From JAYOEY01 sp038116945 (GTDB lineage Bacteria; Pseudomonadota; Alphaproteobacteria; MPNO01; UBA2964): 64,000 nucleotides of DNA. This document shows positions 25,670 through 35,307 of the stretch, piece after piece. The stretch is taken from NCBI GenBank assembly GCA_038116945.1, contig JAYOEY010000007.1, positions 99,408 to 163,407 of the forward strand, read 5' to 3'. The notes under the pieces are model-generated. The model was not told the origin of the DNA, ran no database searches, and saw only the letters and a program-made list of their open reading frames with translations. Position numbers and translations under genes: made by a program. Each line of letters begins with the position of its first letter. Within the stretch, counting starts at the first letter, position 1.

Positions 25670-26914
25670 GTGGAACCGGCAGGAAAAATCGCCGTTCAGG
25701 ACTGGATGAAGCGTCCGGAAACCGTCGCCGTCATGGCGGCGCTGGCGGCCGGCGGCCGGCCGGCCCGGTTCGTCGGCGGCTGCGTGCGCGATTCCCTGAT
25801 CGGCCGGCCGGTCACCGATGTCGATATCGCGACCCCTGAACCGCCCGAGACGGCGACCCGCCTGATCGAGGACGCCGGCATCCGGGTGGTTCCGACGGGC
25901 AGGGCGCACGGCACGGTGACCGCCGTCGCCGGAGGCAAGCCGCATGAGGTAACGACCCTCAGGCGCGATATGGAGACGGACGGGCGGCATGCGGTGGTGG
26001 CGTTCACCGATGACTGGGCGGCGGACGCCGCGCGGCGGGATTTCACCTTCAACGCGCTCTATGCCGATCCTGACGGGACCCTGTACGATCCCACCGGCGC
26101 CGGCATCGAGGATGCGCGCTCGGGTCGTGTGCGGTTTGTCGGCAATGCCCGCGACCGGATTGAGGAGGACGTGCTGCGTCTGCTCCGGTTCTTCCGGTTC
26201 TACGCGCATTACGGTATCGGTCCGCCGGACGGCGAGGCGCTCGCCGCCTGTCGCGCGATGGCGTCCGCAATCTCGACCCTGTCGCCCGAACGGGTCTGGT
26301 CGGAGTTGCGGCGGCTGCTGCTCGCGCCCGATCCCGCGCCGACGCTCGCGCTGATGGAAAATGCGGGCGTCCTTGCCGAGTTGCTTCCGGAGGCGCGGCG
26401 GTCGGAAAGGCTGGCCGCGCTGGTCAGGGTCGAAACCGGCCTGCCGGTTCCCGCCGATGCGATCCGCCGTCTCGCCGCGCTGGTCGAGACAGATGCGGCG
26501 GGTGCGGAAGCCATCGCCATAAGAATGCGTATGGCAGCGCGCGAGGGAAAGCGTCTGGGGAGTCTGTCGGTGGCAGGACTTCGCCCCGATGCCGACGCCG
26601 GGGATGCCGAAAACCGGGTCGTTCTATACCGTCTCGGCGACGGGCTGTTTCGCGACCTCGCGCTGCTGGTCGCCGCGGACGCGGGCGGCGATGAAACTTC
26701 AGTTGCCTGGAAGACGCTCTACACGCTCCCGGAGCGGGCGCCGGTGCCCGAATTTCCGCTGTCGGGCCGCGATATCCGCGCTGCGGGCGTCAGCGAAGGC
26801 CCGGATGTCGGAAAACTGCTGGCCGAGGTCGAACGATGGTGGATCGGGGGCGGATTCGCTGCCGACAGGGCCGCCTGCCTGTCGCGACTGACGGCGCTTA
26901 TCTCCCGGTCTTGA
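25670..26914 (+). CDS. CCA tRNA nucleotidyltransferase
   Basis: A 414-residue class II nucleotidyltransferase. The head domain has RFVGGCVRDSLIGRP with the catalytic DVD at residues 50-52, followed by the nucleotide-selection segments AHGTVTAV, RRDFTFNALYADPDGTLYDPTG and EEDVLRLLRFFRFYA. The helical neck and body continue to the C-terminus. It adds or repairs the 3' CCA of tRNA, or may be a poly(A) polymerase of the same superfamily. The start is a GTG at 25670, with ATG at 25706 as an alternative. The 3' end overlaps the convergent secreted-protein gene by 17 bases. Confidence 0.88.
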   Translation: MEPAGKIAVQDWMKRPETVAVMAALAAGGRPARFVGGCVRDSLIGRPVTDVDIATPEPPETATRLIEDAGIRVVPTGRAHGTVTAVAGGKPHEVTTLRRDMETDGRHAVVAFTDDWAADAARRDFTFNALYADPDGTLYDPTGAGIEDARSGRVRFVGNARDRIEEDVLRLLRFFRFYAHYGIGPPDGEALAACRAMASAISTLSPERVWSELRRLLLAPDPAPTLALMENAGVLAELLPEARRSERLAALVRVETGLPVPADAIRRLAALVETDAAGAEAIAIRMRMAAREGKRLGSLSVAGLRPDADAGDAENRVVLYRLGDGLFRDLALLVAADAGGDETSVAWKTLYTLPERAPVPEFPLSGRDIRAAGVSEGPDVGKLLAEVERWWIGGGFAADRAACLSRLTALISRS

Positions 26915-27440
26915 TCAGACGGCCCTTCACCACGCGCTGGCGGTCGCCGTCGCTGTGGCTGGTAAAGGTCAGGAACATGCCGGATCCGCGCAGTTCGCGG
27001 TCGTATTGCTGCAGCGTGTAAACCCCGTCTTTTTCGATGGTCATCAGGAACAGCGACAGGGTCGCTCCCTTTACGTAGCTCCAGCAGAGCTCCTTTCCGG
27101 CCAGCGGGTCGCCGCTGTCGGTGCATCGGAACACGTTCGGGGACCCCGCCGGCACAATCGTCTTGGAGGATTTGCGTCTGCGGATTTCAGGTTTCGCGGG
27201 CGAACCGCCCTTGCGGATGACGGTGGTCCAGTCGATGCGGTATCCGCCACCCTCCCGGCGAATAACCACGTCGAAATCCCGCACGGTGGTCTGGAAATAG
27301 AGGCTGTCGTCGTTCTCCGCGACGCCGCCGCCGCTCCAGGTCCCGACAAAGGCGTCGATCGAGAGATTCTGCTGCGCAAACGCCGACGCGCCCGACAGCG
27401 CGAACAGCAGGGCGGAGGCGAAAAGGGCGAGACGTTTCAT
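26898..27440 (-). CDS. Secreted protein of unknown function
   Basis: The 180-residue product starts at ATG 27440 with a clear signal peptide (MKRLALFASALLFALSGASAFA, cleavage near residue 22). The mature part begins NLSIDAFVGTWSGGGVAENDDSLYFQTTVRDFDVVIRREG, which reads like a small beta-barrel domain: alternating short strands, a GTWSG opening of lipocalin-like type, and no catalytic motif. It contains Cys in FRCTDSGDPLAGKELCWSYV, a possible disulfide. I do not recognise a named family. Convergent with the CCA gene and upstream of hemF on the same strand orientation. Confidence 0.7.
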   Translation of the reverse strand: MKRLALFASALLFALSGASAFAQQNLSIDAFVGTWSGGGVAENDDSLYFQTTVRDFDVVIRREGGGYRIDWTTVIRKGGSPAKPEIRRRKSSKTIVPAGSPNVFRCTDSGDPLAGKELCWSYVKGATLSLFLMTIEKDGVYTLQQYDRELRGSGMFLTFTSHSDGDRQRVVKGRLIKTGR

Positions 27441-27521
27441 CAATGCTTTCCGTGCTGATCTGGTTTCGGCATCCAGTTTACAGCATGAAAGCCGTTCGGC
27501 CACCGTTTCGCGTGGCGCTGT

Positions 27522-28388
27522 CTATGGCCACTTCGCTTCCGGCGGCATCGACATCAGTATGGCCTCGGTGTTGCCGCCGGTCCTCAGCCCGAACTTGGTG
27601 CCGCGGTCGTGCAGCAGGTTGAACTCGACATAACGGCCGCGCCGGACGAGCTGGTGTTCGCGCTGTTCCGGCGTCCAGTCCCGATCCTTTCGCATCCGGA
27701 CGATGCGGGGATAGACGTCGAGGAAGGCCCTGCCGACATCCTGGGTGAAGGCGAAATCCGCTGCCCAGTCCCCGGTGTCGCGGTAGTCGTAAAAAATGCC
27801 GCCGGCGCCGCGCGGTTCGTTCCGGTGCGGCAGGAAGAAATACTCGTCGCACCATTTCCTGTATTTTTCGTGGTCGTCGCCGTGCGCATCGCACGCGCCT
27901 TTCAGCGCCGCGTGGAATATCTCGGCCGCCTCCCCGTCCGGATACATCGGGGTCAGGTCGGCGCCGCCGCCGAACCAGGCCTTCGAGGTGACGATATGGC
28001 GCGTGTTCATGTGAACCGCGGGCACCAGCGGCGAACGCATATGCGCCACCAGCGAAACTCCGGCCGCCCAGAAATCGGGGTTTTCGTCGGCGCCCGGAAT
28101 TTCCTTGCGGAATTCCGGCGAAAACTCGCCGTATACGGTGGAGATGTTGACGCCGACCTTCTCGAACACGCGGCCGCGCATCACGGACATGGTGCCGCCG
28201 CCGCCGTCCGCCCCTGTGTGGTCGGTGCGGCTCCAGCTTTCCCGTTCGAACCGGCCGGGGGGCTGGTCGCCGCCTTTTGCGCCCCCCTCATCCTCGATCG
28301 CCTCGAACGCGGCGCAGATCAGGTCGCGCAGTTCAGCGAACCAGGCGGCAGCGGTGGCTTTACGGTCTTCGATTGTCTGTGACGTCAC
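27522..28388 (-). CDS. hemF: Oxygen-dependent coproporphyrinogen III oxidase
   Basis: This 288-residue enzyme has the HemF family blocks SLVAHMRSPLVPAVHMNTRHIV, WFGGGADLTPMYP, KYRKWCDEYFFLPHRNEPRGAGGIFYDY, and FVPR-like RGRYVEFNLLHDRGTKFGLRTGGNTEAILMSMPP at the C-terminus. It oxidatively decarboxylates coproporphyrinogen III to protoporphyrinogen IX in haem synthesis, using molecular oxygen in the cytoplasm. The start is a GTG at 28388. The haem would serve the nearby cytochrome bc1 operon among others, but the genes are not co-transcribed. Confidence 0.94.
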   Translation of the reverse strand: MTSQTIEDRKATAAAWFAELRDLICAAFEAIEDEGGAKGGDQPPGRFERESWSRTDHTGADGGGGTMSVMRGRVFEKVGVNISTVYGEFSPEFRKEIPGADENPDFWAAGVSLVAHMRSPLVPAVHMNTRHIVTSKAWFGGGADLTPMYPDGEAAEIFHAALKGACDAHGDDHEKYRKWCDEYFFLPHRNEPRGAGGIFYDYRDTGDWAADFAFTQDVGRAFLDVYPRIVRMRKDRDWTPEQREHQLVRRGRYVEFNLLHDRGTKFGLRTGGNTEAILMSMPPEAKWP

Positions 28389-28415
28389 GGGGGAAATGCT
28401 CTCGGTGGATTTTCC

Positions 28416-29918
28416 TCAATTTAGCACCGTAGCGCATTTCTTCGAATCAAATTCCGCTGCTTCAGCTTTCACCGAATCCAAAGTCTTACGATTTTTGGCC
28501 AGAACGAAGGACAGGGCCTCGCACCTTTTTTTCAGTTTTTTCGCCTCGTGCTGCGCGATAATTGCTTCGGCGACTGCCTTGTCTAACTGCAGCGGGCTGG
28601 GGTGGGTGACCTCGACTCGATATTTATCGTCATTTTTTTCCGTTCGAGTTATCCGGGTATTACGCAAATCTCGCTTAAGCGTTGTGAAGTGCCGAATAAA
28701 CGCGTGTCTATTATTGGTTTCTGTGAGAATACGTAAGGCACAGAATGCTGCAAACGGTGACCCTTGGGTGGCCAGCGTGCTGACGATGTTTCCGTATAGT
28801 CTCGTATCTAGGTTTGCGCCATTGGTTGCGCCCTGCGGTTTGCCAGGTTTTGGAGCCTTGGTTCCGTCGTCCTGCGTACCATCCTGGCTTTGGCCTCGCT
28901 CGCTTTTCTTGCTAGGGGTTTCTTTGGAGATTTCTTTCAATCCGAAATTTAGGCGTACCAAGTTGAGCGCAGTGGATTTTGTGTTGTCGTCCGGCGTTAC
29001 CGCATCCATTGCCACAACACATGCGTCGATCAACTGTTCCAACCCGTGATCGTCAAGATAATTCCGGTGTAGACTGACAATACTGGCCGGAATGGTACCG
29101 GAAGAATCCTTGCTGCTTGACCCACCGTTGATCTGTCCTAATGACGCCATCAGGGCGTTGCCGGCTGCCGATGTGCGGGCCGACTGCAATTCGAGCGCAA
29201 ACAGTTTCTGGTTGGCTTCCTCAAGATTCTTTGAAGCTTTTTCTGCCTTTTCTTTTCGTTTGGCGGCGTCCGTTTCTTCGGAAGCCTTCTTCAATTCTGC
29301 AGCAGCGCTGGTAACGGCGGCTTGCGCCTTTTCCATCTCGGCGGGGTCGACGCCGCCGGTGCCTGCGGCACCCCCAAGTTGGGCAAGGCTGCGACCGAAG
29401 GCACCTGCAACCATTTCCGCTGACAGGAGGGTCGCCATCGTCTTATCGAGGCGCGCCAGCATCAGTGTATAACCGCTCGCCTGAACCGCACCGTTGGCAT
29501 AGGCCTCGCAGGCGCGGTACATCTTGTCGCGCAGAAGCTGGATTACCGCCAGCCGTTCGCCGAGTTGAGCGATGCTGTGCGAGAAACTTCGGTCGACGCC
29601 AAGGCCTCCCTGCCCCCTGCCCTCGACCTTCACTTCGACGGCTAGTTTCAATGCTTCCGACAGTGCCTGGGAAACGTCCGGGCTCGGTTCTGCGCAGAAA
29701 ACCCTGTTTGGAGCCTGCGGATCAAGTTTCCCAGCGCGGTTGTTCGGGACATTCATTATCATTCGCTGTTTGGCATCCGTAATTACAAAGCCAGACCGCA
29801 TATCGTCGTTCTTGGTGAATTTCTTTTCCCGAAAGATCGACGATTCCCAGTTGGTCTTGTCGCACCCGGCCAAAAAAAGGGCCGGCACCATTGCTGCCAG
29901 CAGAAAACGGCTTTTCAT
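28416..29918 (-). CDS. Lipoprotein with a central coiled coil, unknown function
   Basis: I place the start at ATG 29918, after GGGGGGAAC, because it opens a lipoprotein signal peptide with the lipobox LAGC (Cys19). The 500-residue product has a glycine-rich GRGQGGLGVDRS stretch, a helical segment with LAVIQLLRDKMYRACEAYANG, and a long coiled coil at about residues 190-260 that is rich in Ala, Glu and Lys. A low-complexity linker (SKKSERGQSQDGTQDDGTKAPKPGK) leads to a C-terminal helical domain. The codons are visibly less GC-rich than in the neighbouring genes, pointing to a gene with a different history. It is not in any family I recognise. The membrane-anchored coiled coil suggests a structural or secretion-related role, but no partner gene is adjacent. 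Confidence 0.72.
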   Translation of the reverse strand: MKSRFLLAAMVPALFLAGCDKTNWESSIFREKKFTKNDDMRSGFVITDAKQRMIMNVPNNRAGKLDPQAPNRVFCAEPSPDVSQALSEALKLAVEVKVEGRGQGGLGVDRSFSHSIAQLGERLAVIQLLRDKMYRACEAYANGAVQASGYTLMLARLDKTMATLLSAEMVAGAFGRSLAQLGGAAGTGGVDPAEMEKAQAAVTSAAAELKKASEETDAAKRKEKAEKASKNLEEANQKLFALELQSARTSAAGNALMASLGQINGGSSSKDSSGTIPASIVSLHRNYLDDHGLEQLIDACVVAMDAVTPDDNTKSTALNLVRLNFGLKEISKETPSKKSERGQSQDGTQDDGTKAPKPGKPQGATNGANLDTRLYGNIVSTLATQGSPFAAFCALRILTETNNRHAFIRHFTTLKRDLRNTRITRTEKNDDKYRVEVTHPSPLQLDKAVAEAIIAQHEAKKLKKRCEALSFVLAKNRKTLDSVKAEAAEFDSKKCATVLN

Positions 29919-29998
29919 AATGTTCCCCCCAATTCCGAATTTTTCTTGTTTCGGTTTAGGGAATGATCTCGGTTGCACTTTATTGTGGCAAGTGACGG

Positions 29999-30475
29999 TC
30001 ACGAACATGTGTCCAATGAAGGGAATCCCCCCGTCTGCCGCAATGCTTCGCCGAGCGCCATGGCGGCGGAAACGGCGACGTTGAGCGATCGCGCCCCGGC
30101 CGCCATCGGGATTCTGAGGCGGGCGTCCGCCGCCTTGTGGACTGCATCCGGCACGCCGGCGCTTTCGCGGCCGACCATGATGGTATCTTCGGAACCATAC
30201 GCGAAATCGCAATAGGAGATATCGCCGGATGTGGTCAAAAGCAGCAGACGGCCCGATTCGGCGTCGTTCCGCTTATCCGCAAAGGCCTTCCACGAGCTGT
30301 GACGCACCAGCGAGACGTTTTCCAGATAATCCATGCCGGCGCGCCGCAACCGCCGGTCGTCGAGCAGAAAGCCGCATGGCTCGATGATGTCGACCCCGAC
30401 CCCGAGGACGGACGCGAGTCGCAGCATGGTTCCCGTGTTCTGGGGAATGTCCGGCTCGTACAGCGCGAGGCGCAT
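29999..30475 (-). CDS. trmL: tRNA (cytidine(34)-2'-O)-methyltransferase, SPOUT family
   Basis: The ATG at 30475 gives 158 residues, the typical TrmL length, starting MRLALYEPDIPQNTGTMLRLA. The knotted C-terminal half contains IMVGRESAGVPDAVHKAADARLRIPM and ARSLNVAVSAAMALGEAL, the SpoU/TrmL S-adenosylmethionine-binding knot. TrmL methylates the wobble nucleotide of certain leucine tRNAs. Further upstream in-frame starts exist but would add a non-conserved extension. It is divergent from petABC, and the 214 bases between them (30476-30689) hold the promoters. Confidence 0.9.
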   Translation of the reverse strand: MRLALYEPDIPQNTGTMLRLASVLGVGVDIIEPCGFLLDDRRLRRAGMDYLENVSLVRHSSWKAFADKRNDAESGRLLLLTTSGDISYCDFAYGSEDTIMVGRESAGVPDAVHKAADARLRIPMAAGARSLNVAVSAAMALGEALRQTGGFPSLDTCS

Positions 30476-30498
30476 GGTTAATCCTTGGTTAACGATCT

Positions 30499-30526
30499 TT
30501 GCATTACAGATTATTTCCACTATACC
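30499..30526 (+). promoter_or_regulatory. Candidate promoter of the petABC operon
   Basis: TTGCAT (30499-30504), a 16-base spacer and TATACC (30521-30526). A perfect GTGCCG/CGGCAC inverted repeat, 30528-30533 and 30541-30546, lies at about the expected transcription start and could be an operator or an mRNA hairpin. The petA start codon is at 30690. Confidence 0.4.
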
Positions 30527-30689
30527 CGTGCCGCGATTCTCGGCACAGGCGCGCATCCTGGGTGCGGGTCGGCCCATAGGCTGTATAGGGGGCCTGTATT
30601 AACCGGGCCTCATATGCTAAATCACCGCCCGAACTTTGCGGGGGAAATGCGAAACCCTCCGGTTTTGCCGAACAGACAAGAGGAACGAC

Positions 30690-31253
30690 ATGGCAAGTTC
30701 TGCTGATACGGCTGCCTCGGGAGGTCAGGATCAGGGCGACGGCGAAACCCGCCGCGATTTTCTGATGCTGGCGACCGGCGCGGTCGGTGCGGTGGGCGTG
30801 GGCGCGGTAGCCTGGCCCTTTATCGACCAGATGAACCCGGCGGCCGATACGCTGGCGGTCTCGACGACAGAGGTCAATCTCGAGCCGATCAAGCCGGGCC
30901 AGCGCATCCTGGTCAAATGGCAGGGCAAGCCGGTCTTCATCATGCACCGCACCAAGGAGCAGATCGAGAAGATGAAGACCGAGGACGGCGCGGCCCTGCC
31001 CGATCCCCAGAAGGACGGCGACCGGACGGTCAAGCCGGAATGGCTGGTCGTGGTCGGGGTGTGCACGCATCTGGGCTGCATCCCCACCGGCACCAAGCAG
31101 GGCGAAGTCCGCGGCGAGTTCGAAGGCTGGTTCTGCCCCTGCCACGGTTCGCATTACGACCTGTCGGGCCGGATCCGCAAGGGCCCGGCGCCGACCAACC
31201 TGCCCGTACCGAAACATGTGTTCCCTGACGGGAATACGGTCAAGATCGGCTAG
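30690..31253 (+). CDS. petA: Ubiquinol-cytochrome c reductase Rieske iron-sulfur subunit
   Basis: The ATG at 30690 follows AGAGGAACG. The 187-residue protein has a twin-arginine signal-anchor, TRRDFLMLATGAVGAVGVGAVAWPF, and the Rieske cluster motifs CTHLGC and CPCHGSHYD, which together bind the 2Fe-2S cluster with two Cys and two His. The C-terminal segment includes GPAPTNLPVPKHVF. It shuttles electrons from ubiquinol to cytochrome c1 on the periplasmic side of the bc1 complex. First gene of petABC, with petB 13 bases downstream. Confidence 0.96.
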   Translation: MASSADTAASGGQDQGDGETRRDFLMLATGAVGAVGVGAVAWPFIDQMNPAADTLAVSTTEVNLEPIKPGQRILVKWQGKPVFIMHRTKEQIEKMKTEDGAALPDPQKDGDRTVKPEWLVVVGVCTHLGCIPTGTKQGEVRGEFEGWFCPCHGSHYDLSGRIRKGPAPTNLPVPKHVFPDGNTVKIG

Positions 31254-31266
31254 GAAAGACAAAGAA

Positions 31267-32565
31267 ATGACTACACCCACATTCCGAAATCCGATCGTCA
31301 AATGGATCGATTATCGCCTGCCGGTGTTCACCTTCATGCAGCACGAGCTGCATGAATATCCGACGCCGAAGAATCTGAATTACTGGTGGAATTTCGGCTC
31401 GCTCGCCGGAATCGTACTGGTCATCATGATTTCGACCGGCATCGTGCTGGCAATGCATTACACGCCGCATGTCAATTACGCGTTCGATTCGGTCGAACGC
31501 ATCATGCGCGACGTCAATTACGGCTGGCTGCTGCGTTATATTCATATGAACGGCGCGTCGGCCTTCTTTATCATCGTCTATATCCACCTGTTCCGCGGCA
31601 TGTATTACGGCTCCTACAAGGCGCCCCGCGAACTGCTGTGGATGCTCGGCGTTGTGATCCTGCTCTGCATGATGGCGACGGCCTTCATGGGCTACGTGCT
31701 TCCCTGGGGACAGATGAGCTTCTGGGGTGCGACGGTCATCACCAACCTGTTCTCGGCCATCCCGATCATCGGCGATTCGATTGTCACCTGGCTGTGGGGC
31801 GGTTTCTCGGTGGACAACCCGACGCTCAATCGCTTCTTCAGCCTGCACTATCTGATGCCGTTCGTGATTGTCGGCGTGGTGGTCGTGCATATCCTGGCGC
31901 TGCACCAGCACGGTTCCAACAACCCGCTCGGCATCGACACCAAGGGGCCGCAGGATTCTATCCCGTTCCATCCCTACTACACGGTGAAAGACCTGTTCGG
32001 GCTGGGTGTGTTTCTGGTGGTCTATGCCTGGTTCATATTCTTCGCACCGAATTTCCTCGGACATCCGGATAACTATATCCAGGCCAACCCGCTGGCGACG
32101 CCGCCGCATATCGTGCCGGAATGGTACTTCCTGCCGTTTTACGCGATCCTTCGGTCGTTTACCGCCGATGCACTGATCTATCTGCCGATTTCCTGGCTGA
32201 TGTCGGCCAAGCTGGCGGGCGTGCTGGCGATGTTCGGGTCGATCGCGGTGCTGTTCGTGCTGCCCTGGCTGGATTTCTGCAAGGTCCGCAGCGCCAAGTT
32301 CCGCCCCATCTATATGTGGTTCTTCTGGCTGTTCGTGATCGACTGTTTCATTCTCGGCTATTGCGGAGCGAAGCCCGCCGAAGCGCCCTGGACCTATATC
32401 TCCCAGGCCGCGACGGCCTATTACTTCGCGCATTTCCTGGTGATCATTCCGCTGCTGGCCAAGTTCGAACCGACCCGGTCGCTGCCCGCAAGCATTGACG
32501 AGCCCGTTCTTGGCGGCGGCGGCAGTAGCACCGGGGCCGCAAGCCAGCTGATGGAGAAAGCCTGA
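31267..32565 (+). CDS. petB: Cytochrome b subunit of the bc1 complex
   Basis: This 432-residue, eight-helix membrane protein has the haem b histidine pattern (RYIHMNGASAFFIIVYIHLFRGMYY and the later HYLMPFVIVGVVVVHILALHQHGSNNP), the Qo-site PEWYFLPFYAILR (residues about 287-299), and GYVLPWGQMSFWGATVITNL. I start at ATG 31267 (MTTPTFRNPIVKW). The glycine-rich tail GGGGSSTGAASQ is a clade-specific extension. It forms the quinol oxidation and reduction sites of the complex. Its TGA overlaps the ATG of cytochrome c1 by one base. Confidence 0.97.
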   Translation: MTTPTFRNPIVKWIDYRLPVFTFMQHELHEYPTPKNLNYWWNFGSLAGIVLVIMISTGIVLAMHYTPHVNYAFDSVERIMRDVNYGWLLRYIHMNGASAFFIIVYIHLFRGMYYGSYKAPRELLWMLGVVILLCMMATAFMGYVLPWGQMSFWGATVITNLFSAIPIIGDSIVTWLWGGFSVDNPTLNRFFSLHYLMPFVIVGVVVVHILALHQHGSNNPLGIDTKGPQDSIPFHPYYTVKDLFGLGVFLVVYAWFIFFAPNFLGHPDNYIQANPLATPPHIVPEWYFLPFYAILRSFTADALIYLPISWLMSAKLAGVLAMFGSIAVLFVLPWLDFCKVRSAKFRPIYMWFFWLFVIDCFILGYCGAKPAEAPWTYISQAATAYYFAHFLVIIPLLAKFEPTRSLPASIDEPVLGGGGSSTGAASQLMEKA

Positions 32566-33335
32566 TGAAAATGCGTTTCCTCAGCGCCGTCGTCGCGGTC
32601 TCGGCCGTTCTCGCTACCTCTTCGGCAGCCCTTGCCGCGGGCGACACGGTCAAGCCGCCCAAGCAGGACTGGGCACATGACGGTCTGTTCGGCACGTTCG
32701 ACCGGGCCTCCCTTCGTCGCGGTTTTCAGGTTTTTAACCAGGTCTGCGCCGCCTGCCATTCGCTGCGGCTTGTCGCCTATCGCAACCTGTTGGATATCGG
32801 CTTTACCGAAGCGGAAGTGAAGAAGATCGCCGGCGAGAAAGAGGTCCAGGACGGGCCGAACGACGAAGGCGAAATGTTCACGCGCCCGGCGCGGCCGAGC
32901 GACAAGTTCGTCAAGCCGTTCCCCAATCCGCAGGCTGCCCGCGCGTCGAATAACGGCGCGTTTCCGCCCGATCTCTCATTGATCGTCAAGGCGCGGATCG
33001 GCGGACCGGATTACATGTACGCGCTGCTGACCGGCTACAAGGAAGCGCCCGAAAACGTCAAGATGGCCGAAAACATGGCCTATAACGTCTATTTCCCGGG
33101 CCACCAGATCGCCATGCAATCGCCGCTGAGCGAGGACGGCGTCGAGTACGCCGACAAGACCAAGGCGTCGGTTGCGCAGATGGCGCGCGACGTGACCACG
33201 TTTCTGGCCTGGGCGGCGGAGCCCGAGCTTGAAGAACGGAAGCGGATCGGCATCAAGTCGATCCTGTTCCTGATCGTGCTGACCGGCATGCTTTACGCCG
33301 TCAAGCGCAAGGTCTGGAAAGACGTGAAGCACTGA
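32565..33335 (+). CDS. petC: Cytochrome c1 subunit of the bc1 complex
   Basis: The 256-residue protein has a signal peptide (MKMRFLSAVVAVSAVLATSSAALA), the c-type haem motif CAACH at about residues 64-68 (VCAACHSLRLVAYRNL), and the axial Met region in KMAENMAYNVYFPGHQIAMQSPLSEDG. A C-terminal membrane anchor, IGIKSILFLIVLTGMLYAVKRKVWK, holds it in the inner membrane. It accepts electrons from the Rieske centre and passes them to cytochrome c. It is the last gene of petABC, followed at once by a strong terminator. Confidence 0.96.
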   Translation: MKMRFLSAVVAVSAVLATSSAALAAGDTVKPPKQDWAHDGLFGTFDRASLRRGFQVFNQVCAACHSLRLVAYRNLLDIGFTEAEVKKIAGEKEVQDGPNDEGEMFTRPARPSDKFVKPFPNPQAARASNNGAFPPDLSLIVKARIGGPDYMYALLTGYKEAPENVKMAENMAYNVYFPGHQIAMQSPLSEDGVEYADKTKASVAQMARDVTTFLAWAAEPELEERKRIGIKSILFLIVLTGMLYAVKRKVWKDVKH

Positions 33336-33357
33336 GACCGTATGGTCGTGACTGCTG

Positions 33358-33387
33358 AAAAAGGGGCCGTTCTCGGCCCCTTTTTTT
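33358..33387 (+). terminator. Intrinsic terminator of petABC
   Basis: AAGGGGCCG (33361-33369), a TTCT loop and CGGCCCC (33374-33380) form a GC-rich stem, followed by a run of T residues from 33381 to 33387. It sits between petC and the convergent secreted-protein gene and is preceded by A residues, so it probably works in both directions. Confidence 0.92.
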
Positions 33388-33398
33388 GATTTTCGAAT

Positions 33399-34196
33399 TT
33401 ATCGTTGCCCGTGATTCTTGATCGCCGTTTCGATCTGGCTCCGGATTTTTCTTTTCAGGGACGAAATAATCTCTCCGTGTTCCGTTCCTGGTTTTACCCA
33501 CCTGGAGTCATCGTTCTCTTTCGGGGGTTCGACGATTTCGACGCGACCGATATGTCCCGGCATGGATTTTGCCTTGCTGTCGGCGCCCCAGGGCGATTTG
33601 TCCGCGATCCCCTGCCGCTTCATGGATGCGCCCATTCCCTCAAGGCCGGACGAGCAATGCCCCGCTAACGAAACTTTGTGATTGGGGTTTCGGTCGATCC
33701 AGTCCATCGCGGCCAGCGTCGTTTCAAGAGGTACTTTGAGCTGCGTCAGACCCTGCCGCCTGACAGCCCCTTTAAACTGATGGTCATAGTTGTAATAGCG
33801 CGCCCCGACCGACTTGTCCTTGCATAGAGCAGAGTCCAGGGAGAACCTGATTCGGGCGACCCGCCACCAGAACACGGCCTTGTCCGGGTCGTGTGGCAGC
33901 ATTCTGATGGCAAACGCATACAGCATGCCAGGGGCCAGCCTGTGCGCGTTTTCTTCGAGCCACTGGATATTCGATGCGAACACCGGGCGCGGGGCCCGGG
34001 CGATGATACCTTGCGCCAAATCGCGCAGGGATTTCTCAAGGCTTAGCTCCATGATTTCACGAAACTGTTCGTCGGTAAGATTCGACAGCGGGTCGGCGGT
34101 TGGACCTTTCTGAACCGATCCGGGAGGATCGGCAGCTTGGGCGCAGGTAATCCAGATCGTCGCAGCCATGATTCCTGCGAATACGCGAAGCCTCAT
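33399..34196 (-). CDS. Secreted protein of unknown function
   Basis: The 265-residue product has a signal peptide MRLRVFAGIMAATIWITCAQAA, cleavage near residue 22. The mature part is largely helical and polar (LTDEQFREIMELSLEKSLRDLAQGIIAR). A tryptophan-rich segment FWWRVARIRFSLDSALCKDKSVGARYYNYDHQF follows, then SLAGHCSSGLEGMGASMKR. The C-terminus ends in a basic RKIRSQIETAIKNHGQR. The two Cys at SALCKD and GHCSSG might form a disulfide. Composition is less GC-rich than the surroundings. No family recognised. It shares the pet terminator. Confidence 0.7.
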   Translation of the reverse strand: MRLRVFAGIMAATIWITCAQAADPPGSVQKGPTADPLSNLTDEQFREIMELSLEKSLRDLAQGIIARAPRPVFASNIQWLEENAHRLAPGMLYAFAIRMLPHDPDKAVFWWRVARIRFSLDSALCKDKSVGARYYNYDHQFKGAVRRQGLTQLKVPLETTLAAMDWIDRNPNHKVSLAGHCSSGLEGMGASMKRQGIADKSPWGADSKAKSMPGHIGRVEIVEPPKENDDSRWVKPGTEHGEIISSLKRKIRSQIETAIKNHGQR

Positions 34197-34344
34197 TTTT
34201 TCGCCTCACCGATACGGGGTAGAAAATACAACCAACAATATACCGAATTTCTATGCGCCGTATCTTTATGACGTGGTCGCCATGTCGGCGGTTACAAATA
34301 TTGGGCCATTTGTCGCACGCGGAAGCCATTTTGGGCTCAAAGCC

Positions 34345-34372
34345 TTGCGATGGGTGAAAACATCCTTACAAC
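34345..34372 (+). promoter_or_regulatory. Candidate promoter of the mtnP-mtnA-aldolase operon
   Basis: TTGCGA (34345-34350), 16-base spacer, TACAAC (34367-34372). Each box fits four of six sigma-70 consensus positions and the start codon is 39 bases downstream, at 34411. Nothing else regulatory is visible in 34197-34410. Confidence 0.3.
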
Positions 34373-34410
34373 TCCTGTAAATCACGGGCACATAGGCGAG
34401 CGTTTCCCCA

Positions 34411-35303
<893 letters not shown>

Positions 35304-35307
<4 letters not shown>

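Noticed and set aside
26049..26270. Short minus-strand frame within the CCA gene
   Set aside because: Antisense to the conserved nucleotidyltransferase core; arginine-rich shadow.
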